Below, piece by piece: positions 43,810-60,126 of a stretch of 64,000 bases of DNA; the stretch's first letter is position 1; each line of letters opens with the position of its first letter. The notes under the pieces were generated by a model that saw only the letters and a list, made by a program, of their open reading frames with translations, did no database searches and was not told the DNA's origin. Both the position numbers and the translations under genes were made by a program. The stretch is from positions 7,448,869 to 7,512,868 of the forward strand of contig NZ_CP030287.1 in the NCBI RefSeq assembly GCF_003287935.1, written 5' to 3'. Source of the stretch: Streptomyces sp. ICC1. GTDB lineage: Bacteria > Actinomycetota > Actinomycetes > Streptomycetales > Streptomycetaceae.

Positions 43810-44079
43810 TCAGGCGTGGCGCCTGTTGCCGGTGACCAGCCGGTAGACCGCGAGGAGGATGAGGGAGCCGGCGATGGCGGCGATCCAGGTGGAGAGGTCG
43901 AAGAAGCCGTCGATGGAGTCGACGCCGAAGATGACCTTGCCGAGCCAGCCGCCGAGCAGACCGCCCGCGATGCCGATGAGGACGGTGATGATGATGCCAC
44001 CCGGATCCCTGCCCGGCATCAGTGCCTTGGCGATGAGGCCCGCGAGCAGCCCTATGAGAATCCAGGCCAGAATGCCCAT
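43810..44079 (-). CDS. GlsB/YeaQ/YmgE family stress membrane protein
   Basis: The 89-residue product has three membrane helices and the family pattern ILIGLLAGLIAKALMPGRDP, GGIIITVLIGIAGGLLGGWL. These transglycosylase-associated small proteins are typical general-stress genes. The ATG at 44079 follows a GAGACG. No gene is seen in the 297 bases upstream. Confidence 0.9.
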   Translation of the reverse strand: MGILAWILIGLLAGLIAKALMPGRDPGGIIITVLIGIAGGLLGGWLGKVIFGVDSIDGFFDLSTWIAAIAGSLILLAVYRLVTGNRRHA

Positions 44080-44376
44080 GATGCGTCTCCTACCTCGTTG
44101 GATAAAACCGGTGTGAGCGAGCGTCTGCGCCGTGCGGAGATTTCCAAACGCCCCGAGCCCTTGATCATTTCCCCGAGGGTCCTCCTTCGCGGGTCCAGTG
44201 CGGCTGCCGGGGCGCCGAACGAAGGGAACGGAAGATCGACTGCTGGTCCTGCCCGCCCGCGTGAGGTGTGGCCGGGGCGGGAACCGTCCACCTGGCCGAC
44301 GGAGTGAACGGCCTCACCCGCTTCGCTTCCCAGCTCGCCACGGGACACGTCCCCGACGAGCCGTTCCTTCGGGCAG

Positions 44377-45036
44377 ATGACCACGGCGGACCCCGCCTCC
44401 GACATCGCCGGAGACACCTACGACTACAGCCTCGACAACGACACCCTGCACCTGTCCATCACCGACGCCATGGGCCACGACGTCAACGCCTCCCTCATGG
44501 CCACCCTGCTGGTCAACGCCTCCCGCGGCGCCCGCCGCGCCGGATGCGACCTCGTCGAGCAAGCCCGCCAGGCCCTCCTCGACCACGGCAACCGGACCTT
44601 CGCCACCGGCCAACTACTGCGCATCGCCCTCGACGGAACGGGCGCCCGGCTCGTCAACGCGGGCCACCCCTGGCCGCTACGGCTACGCGACGGTGCGGTC
44701 GACGAGCTGGGCCTGGCCGTGGACATGCCCTTCGGTGTCCCCCATCAGGGCCCGTACCGCGTCCAAAACCTCGACCTGCGTCCGGGCGACCGCCTCCTGC
44801 TCCACACCGACGGCATGCAAGAACGCCAAGCGGCAACCGTCGACCTACCCGCGCTTCTCCGCAAGACCGCCGCCGAGCACCCGCGTGAAGTCGTACGCAC
44901 CCTGGTCGCCGCGGTCACCGATGCCTACAGCGGCGAGCCGCCGAAAGACGACGCCACCGTCCTGTGCCTGGACTGGCACGGCCCCCACACCCTGGGGCGG
45001 CAGGATCTCCACGGCGTGACGGAGTGGGGTAATTAG
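44377..45036 (+). CDS. SpoIIE/PP2C phosphatase, N-terminus truncated
   Basis: The 219-residue product contains most of a PP2C-like phosphatase: [20 protein letters not shown] (metal Asp), [52 protein letters not shown] and [11 protein letters not shown]. These are motifs that dephosphorylate anti-sigma-factor antagonists. Relatives carry sensor domains and about 40 more residues of the catalytic fold before AGD; here the frame starts almost at that motif, and the sequence upstream has no matching frame. It may be a broken gene that still holds most of the active site. Confidence 0.7.
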   Translation: MTTADPASDIAGDTYDYSLDNDTLHLSITDAMGHDVNASLMATLLVNASRGARRAGCDLVEQARQALLDHGNRTFATGQLLRIALDGTGARLVNAGHPWPLRLRDGAVDELGLAVDMPFGVPHQGPYRVQNLDLRPGDRLLLHTDGMQERQAATVDLPALLRKTAAEHPREVVRTLVAAVTDAYSGEPPKDDATVLCLDWHGPHTLGRQDLHGVTEWGN

Positions 45037-45086
45037 CCATAGAACGGGCAGGTGTCATAGAGGCCCACCATGTGGAGGGAGAAACC

Positions 45087-45333
45087 GTGGCCCCCGCCCC
45101 CGCCCCCTGCCTTGATCAGCCCGTGCCACGCACCGGCAAGTCCACAACATCAGCACGCGACGCCACCCGCCGCTTCCTCCACCCCGCCGCAATCGCGAGG
45201 CCCCCCACTCGGCCCGGAAGCGCCGATGCGGTGCTCCTGGTCGTCGCCGAACTCGTCACGAACGCGATCCGCCACACCAGCGGGCCCTGCACCCTGCACC
45301 TGGAACTGCGCGACGATCACATCGAAATCCGCG

Positions 45334-45356
<23 letters not shown>
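45087..45356 (+). pseudogene. RsbW-like ATPase, 3' half missing
   Basis: GGAGGGA precedes the GTG at 45087. The product has the N-box of an HATPase_c anti-sigma kinase (VLLVVAELVTNAIRHTSGPC, TLHLELRDDHIEIRV) but ends 15 residues later. The G1 and G2 boxes that hold ATP are absent. The frame stops inside the 3' end of the convergent osaA-like gene, at a point where that protein also loses its expected last residues. It is a fragment cut at a joint. Confidence 0.65.
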
Positions 45357-50883
<5,527 letters not shown>

Positions 50884-51057
50884 CAGTACCCGGCTCCAAG
50901 CCTGCCCAGTGTTTCACCCCGACCGAACCCGGCCATAACACTCCGGCACCATCGCACACCGGCCGCACCCTGCGGGTGGATTCCCGGACGACGGCACCAT
51001 GGCGACCGCGAAGGTAAGTAACCTGGCATCCGATGTCCACCGCGTCGAAGGAGACTA

Positions 51058-53580
51058 GTGATCACGGCACGGGCGGCTGCCAGTTTCGATCCACAAGGGC
51101 GTTCGGTCGCCTCTGCCCGCGCATTCGTCCGCGACACCCTCCAGGGCTGGGGTTTCGCGGACATCGTCGACGACGCCGTGGTCCTCACCAGTGAGCTCGT
51201 CACCAACGCCGTGGTCCACGCCGGCACCCGCGCCGAGGTCCTGTGCCTGCGCACCGAGGACGGCGTACGGGTCGAGGTCGCCGACCGGTACCCGGAGCGC
51301 GAGCTGCCCCTGCACCACCCCGGCGAGCGCCCGTACGCCGATCCCGACCGCGAGAGCGGCCGCGGGCTCATGCTCTGCGCCGCGCTCGCCACGCGCTGGG
51401 GCGTCGAGTACACCGGCACCCACAAACACGTGTGGTTCCGCCTCGACATGCCGGACCGTCCGGTCGGTACCCGCTCCGCGGGCCCCGTCGTCCCCGACCA
51501 GCTGCTCCCCCTCGCCGACAGCCGGGTCCGCGTCGCCGTCGTGCAGATCGACGCCACCGACACCATCTCCGGCTGGAACGAGGACGCCGAGATCGTCTTC
51601 GGCCACCCCGCCGAGAAGGCCGTCGGCCGCCCCCTCGCCGAGCTCGCCGCCTGGCCGCAGACCCCCGGCACCGGAACCGGCATCGCCGAGGCCCTGCGCC
51701 TGTCCCGCTGGGAGGGCAGCTACGGCATCCGCGGCGCCGACGGCCGCGTCATCCCCGTCTACGCCTCCCACCTGCGGGTCCGCGATGCCCACGGCGAGCC
51801 GTCCATCGTCTGCCTCCTCGTCCACGACGACGAGCGCGCCCTGCTCATGAGCCCCGTACGCGTCCCCGTCGACGGCGGCCACCTCGCCGAGTCCCGCCCC
51901 GCGGACCCCTTCGAGATCTTCATCGGCTCGCCCGCCCCCGACGACCTCGACGGACTGCTCCAGCGCACCGTGGAACGCGCCCGCGACCTCCTCGACGCCG
52001 ACGCCGCCTTCCTCCTCCTCGCCACCGACGACGAGACCGAGCTCGAGGTCCGCGCCACCACCGGCCTGCCCTCCACCCGCCAGCGCTTCGCCCGGGTCCC
52101 CGTCGAGGCCGGCACCAACCGGTACGGCAGCGCCCGCATGCCCGCCGTCCACGACGACCTCGCCGTCGTCCCCGGAGCCGTCCCGCTCCTGGAGAACACC
52201 GGCATGCGCTCCGCCGTGACCGTGCCCCTCAAGGTCGAGGGCCGCCTCACCGGGTCCCTCGGCGTCGCCACCGAGGCCCCCGGCCGCTACTCCAACGACG
52301 AGGCCCTGCGCCTCCAGTTCGCCGCCGACCGCATCGCCCTCGCCGTCGAGTCCGCCCGGCTCGGCGAGCTCGAACGGCTGCGCCGCGGCTCCCTCTCCTT
52401 CCTCGTCGAAGCCTCCGACCTGCTCGCCGGCACCCTCGACCGGGACCAGACCCTGGCCCTCATGGCCCAGATGACCGTCCCCACCCTCGCCACCTGGTGC
52501 GCCGTCTACACCATCGCCGACCAGTCCTCCGACCCGTACCTCTCCTACGTCCTGCACGAGGACGAGGACCGCATCGACGGCCTCAAGGACCTGCTGTCCC
52601 ACGTCAGCCCGCCCGAACCGGTCCGCGAATCCGGCGCCACCCCCTGGCCCGCGGCGACCCTCGCGGCAGGCGACGAGACGGTGGTCCTCCCCCTCCTCGC
52701 CCGCAACCGCGTCATCGGCATGCTGACCCTGGGCAAACCGTCCGAGGAGCACTTCCGCCAGGAGATCCTCGAACTCGCCGAGGACCTCTCCCGCCGCGCC
52801 GCCCTCGCCCTGGACAACGCCCGGCTCTACTCCGAGCGCACCGCCATCAGCCGCTCGCTGCAGCGCAGCCTGCTGCCGCCCGGCTCCCCCGCCATCCCCG
52901 GCATCGAGGTCGAGGTCATCTACCGGGCCGCCGGCGAGGGCAACGAGGTGGGCGGCGACTTCTACGACGTCTTCCCGATCCGCCCCGGCGTCTACGGCTT
53001 CGCCATCGGCGACGTCTGCGGTACGGGACCCGAGGCGGCCGCCGTCACCGGCCTGGCCCGCCACGCCCTGCGCCTCCTGGCCCGCGAGGGCCTCGGCGGC
53101 CCGGCCGTGCTGGAGCGCCTCAACGCGGCGATCCTCGACGAGGGCGCCCGCAGCCGCTTCCTCACCCTCCTCTACGGAGAGCTCCACCCCCAGTCCGACG
53201 GCAGCGCCCACATGAAGGTCGTCTGCGCGGGCCACCCGCTCCCCTTGCGCCTGCGCCCGAACGGCGAGGTGCTCCCGGCCGCTGACCCGCAGCCGCTCCT
53301 CGGCGTGATCGAGGACCTGGACCTGTACGAACAGACGCTCACCCTGGACCCGGGCGACGTCCTGCTCTGCGTCACGGACGGAGTCACCGAACGCCGGGAG
53401 GGCACCCGCATGCTCGGCGACGACGGCCTCGCCGAGGTCCTGACCACTTGTACGGGCCTCACCGCCGGCGCCGTCGCCTCCCGCGTCCTGCGCGCCGTGG
53501 AACGCTTCGCCGCCGAACCGGCCTCGGACGACATGGCCATCCTGGCTTTCCGCATTCCCGAACAGCGCCACGGCGACTGA
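51058..53580 (+). CDS. osaC: ATPase-PAS-GAF-PP2C multidomain regulator (OsaC-like)
   Basis: The 840-residue protein combines both halves of a partner switch: an N-terminal RsbW-like kinase (LTSELVTNAVVHAG N-box, ESGRGLMLCAALA G-box), a PAS domain (~165-260), two GAF regions (~285-430 and 440-590) and a C-terminal SpoIIE/PP2C phosphatase (GNEVGGDFYDV, IGDVCGTGPEAA, VCAGHPLPL, LLCVTDGVTERREG, ASDDMAIL). OsaC of S. coelicolor has this layout and is needed to switch off the sigma-B response after osmotic stress. AAGGAGA precedes the GTG at 51058. It is divergent from osaA with 174 bases between. Confidence 0.92.
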   Translation: MITARAAASFDPQGRSVASARAFVRDTLQGWGFADIVDDAVVLTSELVTNAVVHAGTRAEVLCLRTEDGVRVEVADRYPERELPLHHPGERPYADPDRESGRGLMLCAALATRWGVEYTGTHKHVWFRLDMPDRPVGTRSAGPVVPDQLLPLADSRVRVAVVQIDATDTISGWNEDAEIVFGHPAEKAVGRPLAELAAWPQTPGTGTGIAEALRLSRWEGSYGIRGADGRVIPVYASHLRVRDAHGEPSIVCLLVHDDERALLMSPVRVPVDGGHLAESRPADPFEIFIGSPAPDDLDGLLQRTVERARDLLDADAAFLLLATDDETELEVRATTGLPSTRQRFARVPVEAGTNRYGSARMPAVHDDLAVVPGAVPLLENTGMRSAVTVPLKVEGRLTGSLGVATEAPGRYSNDEALRLQFAADRIALAVESARLGELERLRRGSLSFLVEASDLLAGTLDRDQTLALMAQMTVPTLATWCAVYTIADQSSDPYLSYVLHEDEDRIDGLKDLLSHVSPPEPVRESGATPWPAATLAAGDETVVLPLLARNRVIGMLTLGKPSEEHFRQEILELAEDLSRRAALALDNARLYSERTAISRSLQRSLLPPGSPAIPGIEVEVIYRAAGEGNEVGGDFYDVFPIRPGVYGFAIGDVCGTGPEAAAVTGLARHALRLLAREGLGGPAVLERLNAAILDEGARSRFLTLLYGELHPQSDGSAHMKVVCAGHPLPLRLRPNGEVLPAADPQPLLGVIEDLDLYEQTLTLDPGDVLLCVTDGVTERREGTRMLGDDGLAEVLTTCTGLTAGAVASRVLRAVERFAAEPASDDMAILAFRIPEQRHGD

Positions 53581-53611
53581 GCACCCCACGGTGCCCTGAC
53601 CGCTTGACCGG

Positions 53612-53821
53612 CTACCGCCGGGGCCGCACCACAAGGATCATGAACGACGGGGCCGCCATCTCGCCCCGGGGCCCACAGCCCTCGTCGACGATCACATCGC
53701 TGTCGGCCGGGCAGGGGGAGGGGAAGGCGTCACGTTCGGTCTCCCGGTCCCCCGAGTACGCGGAGTCGTCCCTGGCCTTCACGACCAGGCGGACGAGGCG
53801 TTGGATCCTGTCGGTGCTCAT
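53612..53821 (-). CDS. Small acidic protein of unknown function
   Basis: The 69-residue product starts MSTDRIQRLVRLVVKARDDS and has two Cys (SPCPADSDVIVDEGCGP) and a hydrophobic end MILVVRPRR. GGAAGGA precedes the ATG at 53821. No domain is recognised. It is convergent to osaC, with 31 bases between stops. Confidence 0.65.
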   Translation of the reverse strand: MSTDRIQRLVRLVVKARDDSAYSGDRETERDAFPSPCPADSDVIVDEGCGPRGEMAAPSFMILVVRPRR

Positions 53822-53952
53822 GAGAGGTCCTTCCACTGGTCAGGGGGCTCGGACAGCGGATGAAGCCGTCATCCGTGCTTCCATTGCGCCCCGAGCGGCA
53901 GCCCTGGTCACGACCCGAGAACTCGGGACTTGACAAGAAGGTCCTGTAACGC

Positions 53953-53988
53953 AAAAAAAGGCCCCCGCCAAGAGGCGGGGGCCTTTTT
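53953..53988. terminator. Classical bidirectional terminator
   Basis: GGCCCCCGCC-AAGA-GGCGGGGGCC with seven A before it and TTTTT after it: a rho-independent terminator in both directions. It follows the tRNA-Thr/5S transcript on the minus strand. Confidence 0.9.
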
Positions 53989-53992
53989 GATG

Positions 53993-54065
53993 AGCCCTTT
54001 AACGGAATCGAACCGTTGACCTTCTCCTTACCATGGAGACGCTCTACCGACTGAGCTAAAAGGGC
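53993..54065 (-). tRNA. tRNA-Thr (GGT)
   Basis: The minus strand folds as a full cloverleaf: acceptor GCCCTTT/AAAGGGC, D-arm GCTCAGTCGGTAGAGC, anticodon stem TCTCC/GGAGA with loop ATGGTAA (anticodon GGT, reading ACC), T-arm AACGG TTCGATT CCGTT and discriminator U. No CCA is encoded. It lies five bases downstream of the 5S rRNA on the same strand and is followed by a strong terminator. Confidence 0.95.
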
Positions 54066-54763
54066 GGGTTGTTCGGCGGCGTCCTACTCTCCCACAGGGT
54101 CCCCCCTGCAGTACCATCGGCGCTGAAAGGCTTAGCTTCCGGGTTCGGAATGTAAACCGGGCGTTTCCCTAACGCTATGACCACCGAAACACTATTATAC
54201 ACAGAGTAGAGCGTCGTCAGCTTCGGAGGAGTATGAGAGGCAGACTCCTCGGCGCGCAGGCCCATCACGACCTCGTCCAGGAACTCCCCGCACACCCAGG
54301 CCGCCCCGCGCAGGGTCCCCTCCAGGGTGAACCCGGCCGCGCTCGCCGCACGGATCATGGCGGCGTTGTCGGCGAGGGTGTCCACCTGGAGCCGGTGCAG
54401 CCCGCGCACGGAGAACCCGTAGCGGCACAGCAGCCGCACGACCTCCGCGCCCAGCCCGCGCCCGCGGCTGCCGGGGCGCAGGGAGATGCCCAGGTGCGCG
54501 GAGCGGTTGTGCGGGTCGACGGCCCAGAGCAGGGCCTCGCCCGCCAGTTCGCCGGTGGCCCGCTCCACGACGGAGAAGACGGCGACGTCGTCGGAGGGCT
54601 CGCGCGGCTCGTACGGCGAGTGCCCGCTCGCCGCGCCCACCGGCCGCCACGGCCGGGTGTCGCCGCGCGAACGCGTCAGGACGTCCTCGTACAGCTCGGC
54701 GTGGAGCACGGCCACGTCATCCGCGTGCCGGGCGCGCAGCCCGGCCAGTTCTCCCTGGATCAT
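54056..54763 (-). CDS. GNAT acetyltransferase running into 5S rRNA
   Basis: The first ~175 residues form a GNAT domain: [40 protein letters not shown] (acetyl-CoA loop RGRGLG), [20 protein letters not shown] and [20 protein letters not shown]. After [11 protein letters not shown] the frame continues for about 55 residues through unusual sequence and the 5S and tRNA genes before a stop at 54056. The genuine gene should end near 54225; its own stop seems to have been lost at a joint with the 5S gene. Confidence 0.65.
   Translation of the reverse strand: MIQGELAGLRARHADDVAVLHAELYEDVLTRSRGDTRPWRPVGAASGHSPYEPREPSDDVAVFSVVERATGELAGEALLWAVDPHNRSAHLGISLRPGSRGRGLGAEVVRLLCRYGFSVRGLHRLQVDTLADNAAMIRAASAAGFTLEGTLRGAAWVCGEFLDEVVMGLRAEESASHTPPKLTTLYSVYNSVSVVIALGKRPVYIPNPEAKPFSADGTAGGTLWESRTPPNNPPF
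54071..54190 (-). rRNA. rrf: 5S ribosomal RNA without adjacent 23S
   Basis: The minus strand reads GTTTCGGTGGTCATAGCGTT, then CATTCCGAACCCGGAAGCTA, and ends GTAGGACGCCGCCGAAC, a typical actinobacterial 5S rRNA of about 120 nt whose ends pair. GGTTTACATT appears to hold one more T than the GGTTACATT I remember as usual. No 23S sequence lies upstream; instead the acetyltransferase reading frame abuts it. tRNA-Thr follows directly. Confidence 0.9.
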
Positions 54764-54823
54764 GGGGACTTACTAGCCTCCGGCGGGCCCCGTCCACAAC
54801 AGGGTTTCCCGGTCCACATGCGT

Positions 54824-54871
54824 GAACGGGTCCGCCCCGGCCGGCGACTGCCGGCCGGGGCGGACCCGTTC
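54824..54871. terminator. Strong hairpin terminator after icd
   Basis: GAACGGGTCCGCCCCGGCCG pairs perfectly with its complement, giving a stem of about 21 bp. It lies 24 bases beyond the icd stop on the minus strand. Confidence 0.85.
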
Positions 54872-54895
54872 GAGCGGTGGAGCCTTCCGGCGGTG

Positions 54896-57166
<2,271 letters not shown>

Positions 57167-57281
57167 TCAAGATATCTCGTGAACGGGCCGGTCTGGACAG
57201 CCCCCGGCGCAAGCGCGTGCGAGACGCACGTCACGCACGGTGCCCGGCGTCGGGGCGGGGGGACCGCCCAAACGCCGAAAA

Positions 57282-57315
57282 CGTCGCCACCGACTGTTTC
57301 CAGCCAGTGGCGACG
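57282..57315. terminator. Hairpin after DUF805 gene
   Basis: CGTCGCCAC pairs with GTGGCGACG around a 16-base loop. It lies 28 bases beyond the DUF805 gene stop on the minus strand and before icd. Confidence 0.65.
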
Positions 57316-57342
57316 CTCAGGCACTACGGGTTACGAACCTGC

Positions 57343-57696
57343 TCAGGCGTGGACGGCCTTGGGGCTCGGGCCGTACTGGTTCGGGTTCGGCTGGCCCTCG
57401 GTGGCCATCAGGACGATCGCCCAGATGAAGCCGACGAGCGGAATGAGGCCGACGAGGACCCACCAGCCGGACTTGCCCTGGTCGTGCAGGCGGCGGACGG
57501 CGAGTCCGAGGTTCGGCAGGAAGGTCGCCAGCGCGTAGAGCGAGTAGAGCAGCGGCGACGTGCCGATGACCGCGTCGAGGATGGCGACGACGATCAGCGC
57601 GGCCAGGTTGAAGAGGAAGAACATCCAGAACTCCTGGCGGCGCGCGCGGCCGGAGAAGTCGACGTACTTCTTCAGAACGTCGGTGTAGTAGTGCAT
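57343..57696 (-). CDS. DUF805 membrane protein
   Basis: The 117-residue product has the DUF805 opening YYTDVLKKYVDFSGRARRQE and FWMFFLFNLAALIVVAILDA, four membrane helices and the RRLHDQGKSGWW loop, which is the family signature. Function unknown. It is a separate unit between hairpin-bounded icd and the chitosanase gene; the 282 bases upstream contain no gene. Confidence 0.92.
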   Translation of the reverse strand: MHYYTDVLKKYVDFSGRARRQEFWMFFLFNLAALIVVAILDAVIGTSPLLYSLYALATFLPNLGLAVRRLHDQGKSGWWVLVGLIPLVGFIWAIVLMATEGQPNPNQYGPSPKAVHA

Positions 57697-57978
57697 GAGT
57701 CCCCCCAGAGGACGGTTCGTCGGCCCGTCCAGATGGACCCGGCCGGGGCAGAACTTATGCCCCGCTTACGGCCTGGTCAAGCCAGTTGGCGAGGGACCAG
57801 AATGGTTACTTTTCATCTCTCCGCGTCCTAAACACATCAGTACCGGGCGCAACTTGAGACCCACCGGTCCGCTTCGGTCACCGAATGTGACAATTCGGCC
57901 GGTGAATTTCTCGCAACGACGGCCCGGGTCGGGGAGGAGCGCGCCCCCGGGCCGCCGTCGCTCGTCACGCGGGACCGG

Positions 57979-58821
57979 TCAGCCGATGTGGAACGGGTCC
58001 CCGTAGACCTTCCAGTCGAGCGGGGTGTTGAGGTTCAGGTTGCCCTTCTTGACCCACACGCGCTGCGCGGTGTCCACGCGGCTGGTGTCGCTGTGCGCCT
58101 CCTCCTGCTTCATCGCCCAGACGCGGGCGTCGAGGAAGGCGTTGAGCCACGTGGTCTCGTTGCCGCCCTGGGCCGGGGGCTTGGCCTTGGAGAGGGCGCG
58201 CTTGCGGATGTTGCGGAAGCTGGTGGAGTCGGTGCCGTCGCCGTGCATGACGATGGCGTCGTAGTAGATGAACTGGCCGAGCACGCCGACCCCGTCGGAC
58301 TTGCCCTGGTTCACGGACGGGTTGAAGTAGACGCGGTCGCGCTCGTGGTCCTGGGCCTTCTTGAAGTCGGCGTCGGAGGCCGCCTTGACCCAGTCCTTGG
58401 TGAAGTTGGGGTCGAGGCCGGAATGCGAGTCGCTGCCGTCGACCCTCCTGAGGGCCGGGAGGTACTTGGCGAGCACGTTGCCGGGCTTGACCTTCGTGTA
58501 GTACTCGACGAGTTCGAGCATGTCGTGGGTGCCGGAACAGAAGCCGATGATGCCGGCCGTGTAGCCGCGGCCGTCGTCTATGTCCTCGATGTACTTGTAC
58601 TGCGCCTTCCAGTTCAGCGAGGAGTTCTCGGCGCTGGAGACGATCTGCATGGCGATGTCCTTCTTCACCGGATCGTCGAGTCCGACGGCGGCGGCCGCCG
58701 ACACCCGCGCGGTGGGGGCCGCGTCGGGAGCCGTGGTCGCGTGGGCGGTGACGGGCGCCGCGAGAAGGGCAGTGCCGAGCAGGGCACTGATGGCCAGTCG
58801 CTTGCGGTGGGGGGTGAACAC
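57979..58821 (-). CDS. csn: Secreted GH46 chitosanase
   Basis: The 280-residue enzyme has a signal peptide ending near AHATTAP and a complete GH46 domain. The catalytic pair is visible: Glu in VSSAENSSLNWK and Asp in DIDDGRGYTAGIIGFCSG, about 17 residues apart as in the family. It hydrolyses beta-1,4-glucosamine links of chitosan outside the cell. The GTG at 58821 follows GGAGG. A short imperfect palindrome upstream resembles the operator of chitosanase genes. Confidence 0.94.
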   Translation of the reverse strand: MFTPHRKRLAISALLGTALLAAPVTAHATTAPDAAPTARVSAAAAVGLDDPVKKDIAMQIVSSAENSSLNWKAQYKYIEDIDDGRGYTAGIIGFCSGTHDMLELVEYYTKVKPGNVLAKYLPALRRVDGSDSHSGLDPNFTKDWVKAASDADFKKAQDHERDRVYFNPSVNQGKSDGVGVLGQFIYYDAIVMHGDGTDSTSFRNIRKRALSKAKPPAQGGNETTWLNAFLDARVWAMKQEEAHSDTSRVDTAQRVWVKKGNLNLNTPLDWKVYGDPFHIG

Positions 58822-58858
58822 AAGGCCTCCATAAGGCAGTTGATGCTCGGGCGACTTC

Positions 58859-58876
58859 GTTAGGAAACTTTACTAC
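58859..58876. promoter_or_regulatory. Candidate CsnR-type operator upstream of chitosanase
   Basis: GTTAGGAAACTTTACTAC lies about 38 bases before the chitosanase start. From memory, chitosanase genes of Streptomyces are repressed by the ROK protein CsnR at a palindrome built on TTAGGAAA and its complement. The left half matches; the right half is imperfect. Confidence 0.45.
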
Positions 58877-59024
58877 CAGATCTCTCGCCACCTCAAGACC
58901 TCGGAACCGACTGCTTGCGCGAGGGCCGCGGGACAGCGGGCCTTGGAGCTTTGACCAGCACGGACACCCGTCGGAGGGCTCGATTCCGTACCGGGGACCA
59001 GTCCCGGGGGCGACGGCGCCTTGG

Positions 59025-60083
59025 TTGACCGGGCGCACCCCGCGGAGTCCGGCCCGGTGCGTGCGGCTCTCTCGCCGGACCGTCCGCGGAGTGGGGGGGG
59101 GGAGCTCCCGCGCGGCGACCAGCGGTGTTCGGCGCGCGGGCCCCTGGCGGACCGCCGCCGACGACCCGCTCCCGGCCACCCTCGCCGGCATCGACGCACT
59201 GATCCTCGCCCCGACCGCGACTCCCGCGGCCCTCCCCCTCATCGGCCCGGCGCTCGCCGCCGAAGTCCCCGTCCTCGCGCTCGGCGACGGAGCCCGGCTC
59301 CTCGCGCGGGCCGCGGGCCCCGACCGCGGCGGGTCCGGGGCCGCCGACCCGCTGCTCGGCGGCGCCGACCCGCTGCTCGGCGGCGCCGGCGCGCCGCACG
59401 GATTCCGCGTGGGCGCCAGCGCGTGGGGGCTGCCCGACCCGGACGAGGCCGGCTGCGAGGTGCTGCGCCGCTTCGCCGAGCTGGTCGCCGGGCGCGCCGA
59501 AACCACCGCCACCCGTGCCTTCTTCACGCCCAGGGCGGCCGCCTGGGAGGAGCGGTTCGCCTACCAGACCCCCGCGTACGAGGCCGCGGTCGCCCGGATG
59601 CGGCTGCGCCCCGGGCAGCGCGCGCTCGACCTGGGCTGCGGCAGCGGCCGCGCCCTGCCCGCGCTGCGCGAACTGGTCGGGCCGTCCGGCACCGTCATCG
59701 GCGTCGACCTCACGCACGCCATGCTCACGGCCGCCGCCCGCGCGGGCCGGGGCGGCCCGGCCCGGCTGCTGCTCGCCGACTGCGGACGGCTCCCGCTCGC
59801 CGCCGGGGCCGTCCACGGGATCTTCGCCGCCGGTCTCCTGGACCACCTGCCGCGTCCGGACGGAGCCCTGCGCGAATGGGCCCGGGTCACCGCGCCCGGC
59901 GGGGAGCTCCTGCTCTTCCACCCGTCCGGCCGCGCCGAACGCGCGGCCCGGCACGGCCGCGCGGTGAGCCCCGAAGACCCCCTGGCCGAGCCGAACCTCC
60001 GCCCGGCCCTCGAAGCGGCGGGCTGGCACCTGGCCGCGTACGAGGACGCCGCCACGCACTTCCTGGCCCGGGCGCGGCGGTAG
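59025..60083 (+). CDS. Class I methyltransferase, N-terminal region uncertain
   Basis: The C-terminal ~200 residues are a SAM-dependent methyltransferase: YEAAVARMRLRPGQRALDLG, CGSGRALPALREL (motif I), VIGVDLTHAMLTAAARAG and GIFAAGLLDHLPRPDGALRE. Ahead of it is a segment (LPATLAGIDALILAPT, EVPVLALGDGARLLARAAG) recalling a glutamine-amidotransferase-like fold, apparently shortened. The first 35 codons are Arg rich and cross a run of ten G at 59093-59102, so a frameshift or wrong start is possible. A repeated ADPLLGG unit lies near residue 107. Confidence 0.72.
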   Translation: MTGRTPRSPARCVRLSRRTVRGVGGGSSRAATSGVRRAGPWRTAADDPLPATLAGIDALILAPTATPAALPLIGPALAAEVPVLALGDGARLLARAAGPDRGGSGAADPLLGGADPLLGGAGAPHGFRVGASAWGLPDPDEAGCEVLRRFAELVAGRAETTATRAFFTPRAAAWEERFAYQTPAYEAAVARMRLRPGQRALDLGCGSGRALPALRELVGPSGTVIGVDLTHAMLTAAARAGRGGPARLLLADCGRLPLAAGAVHGIFAAGLLDHLPRPDGALREWARVTAPGGELLLFHPSGRAERAARHGRAVSPEDPLAEPNLRPALEAAGWHLAAYEDAATHFLARARR

Positions 60084-60126
60084 TCCGCGGTCCCGCCCGG
60101 AGCGGCCCGCCTCCCGAAGGCCCGGG

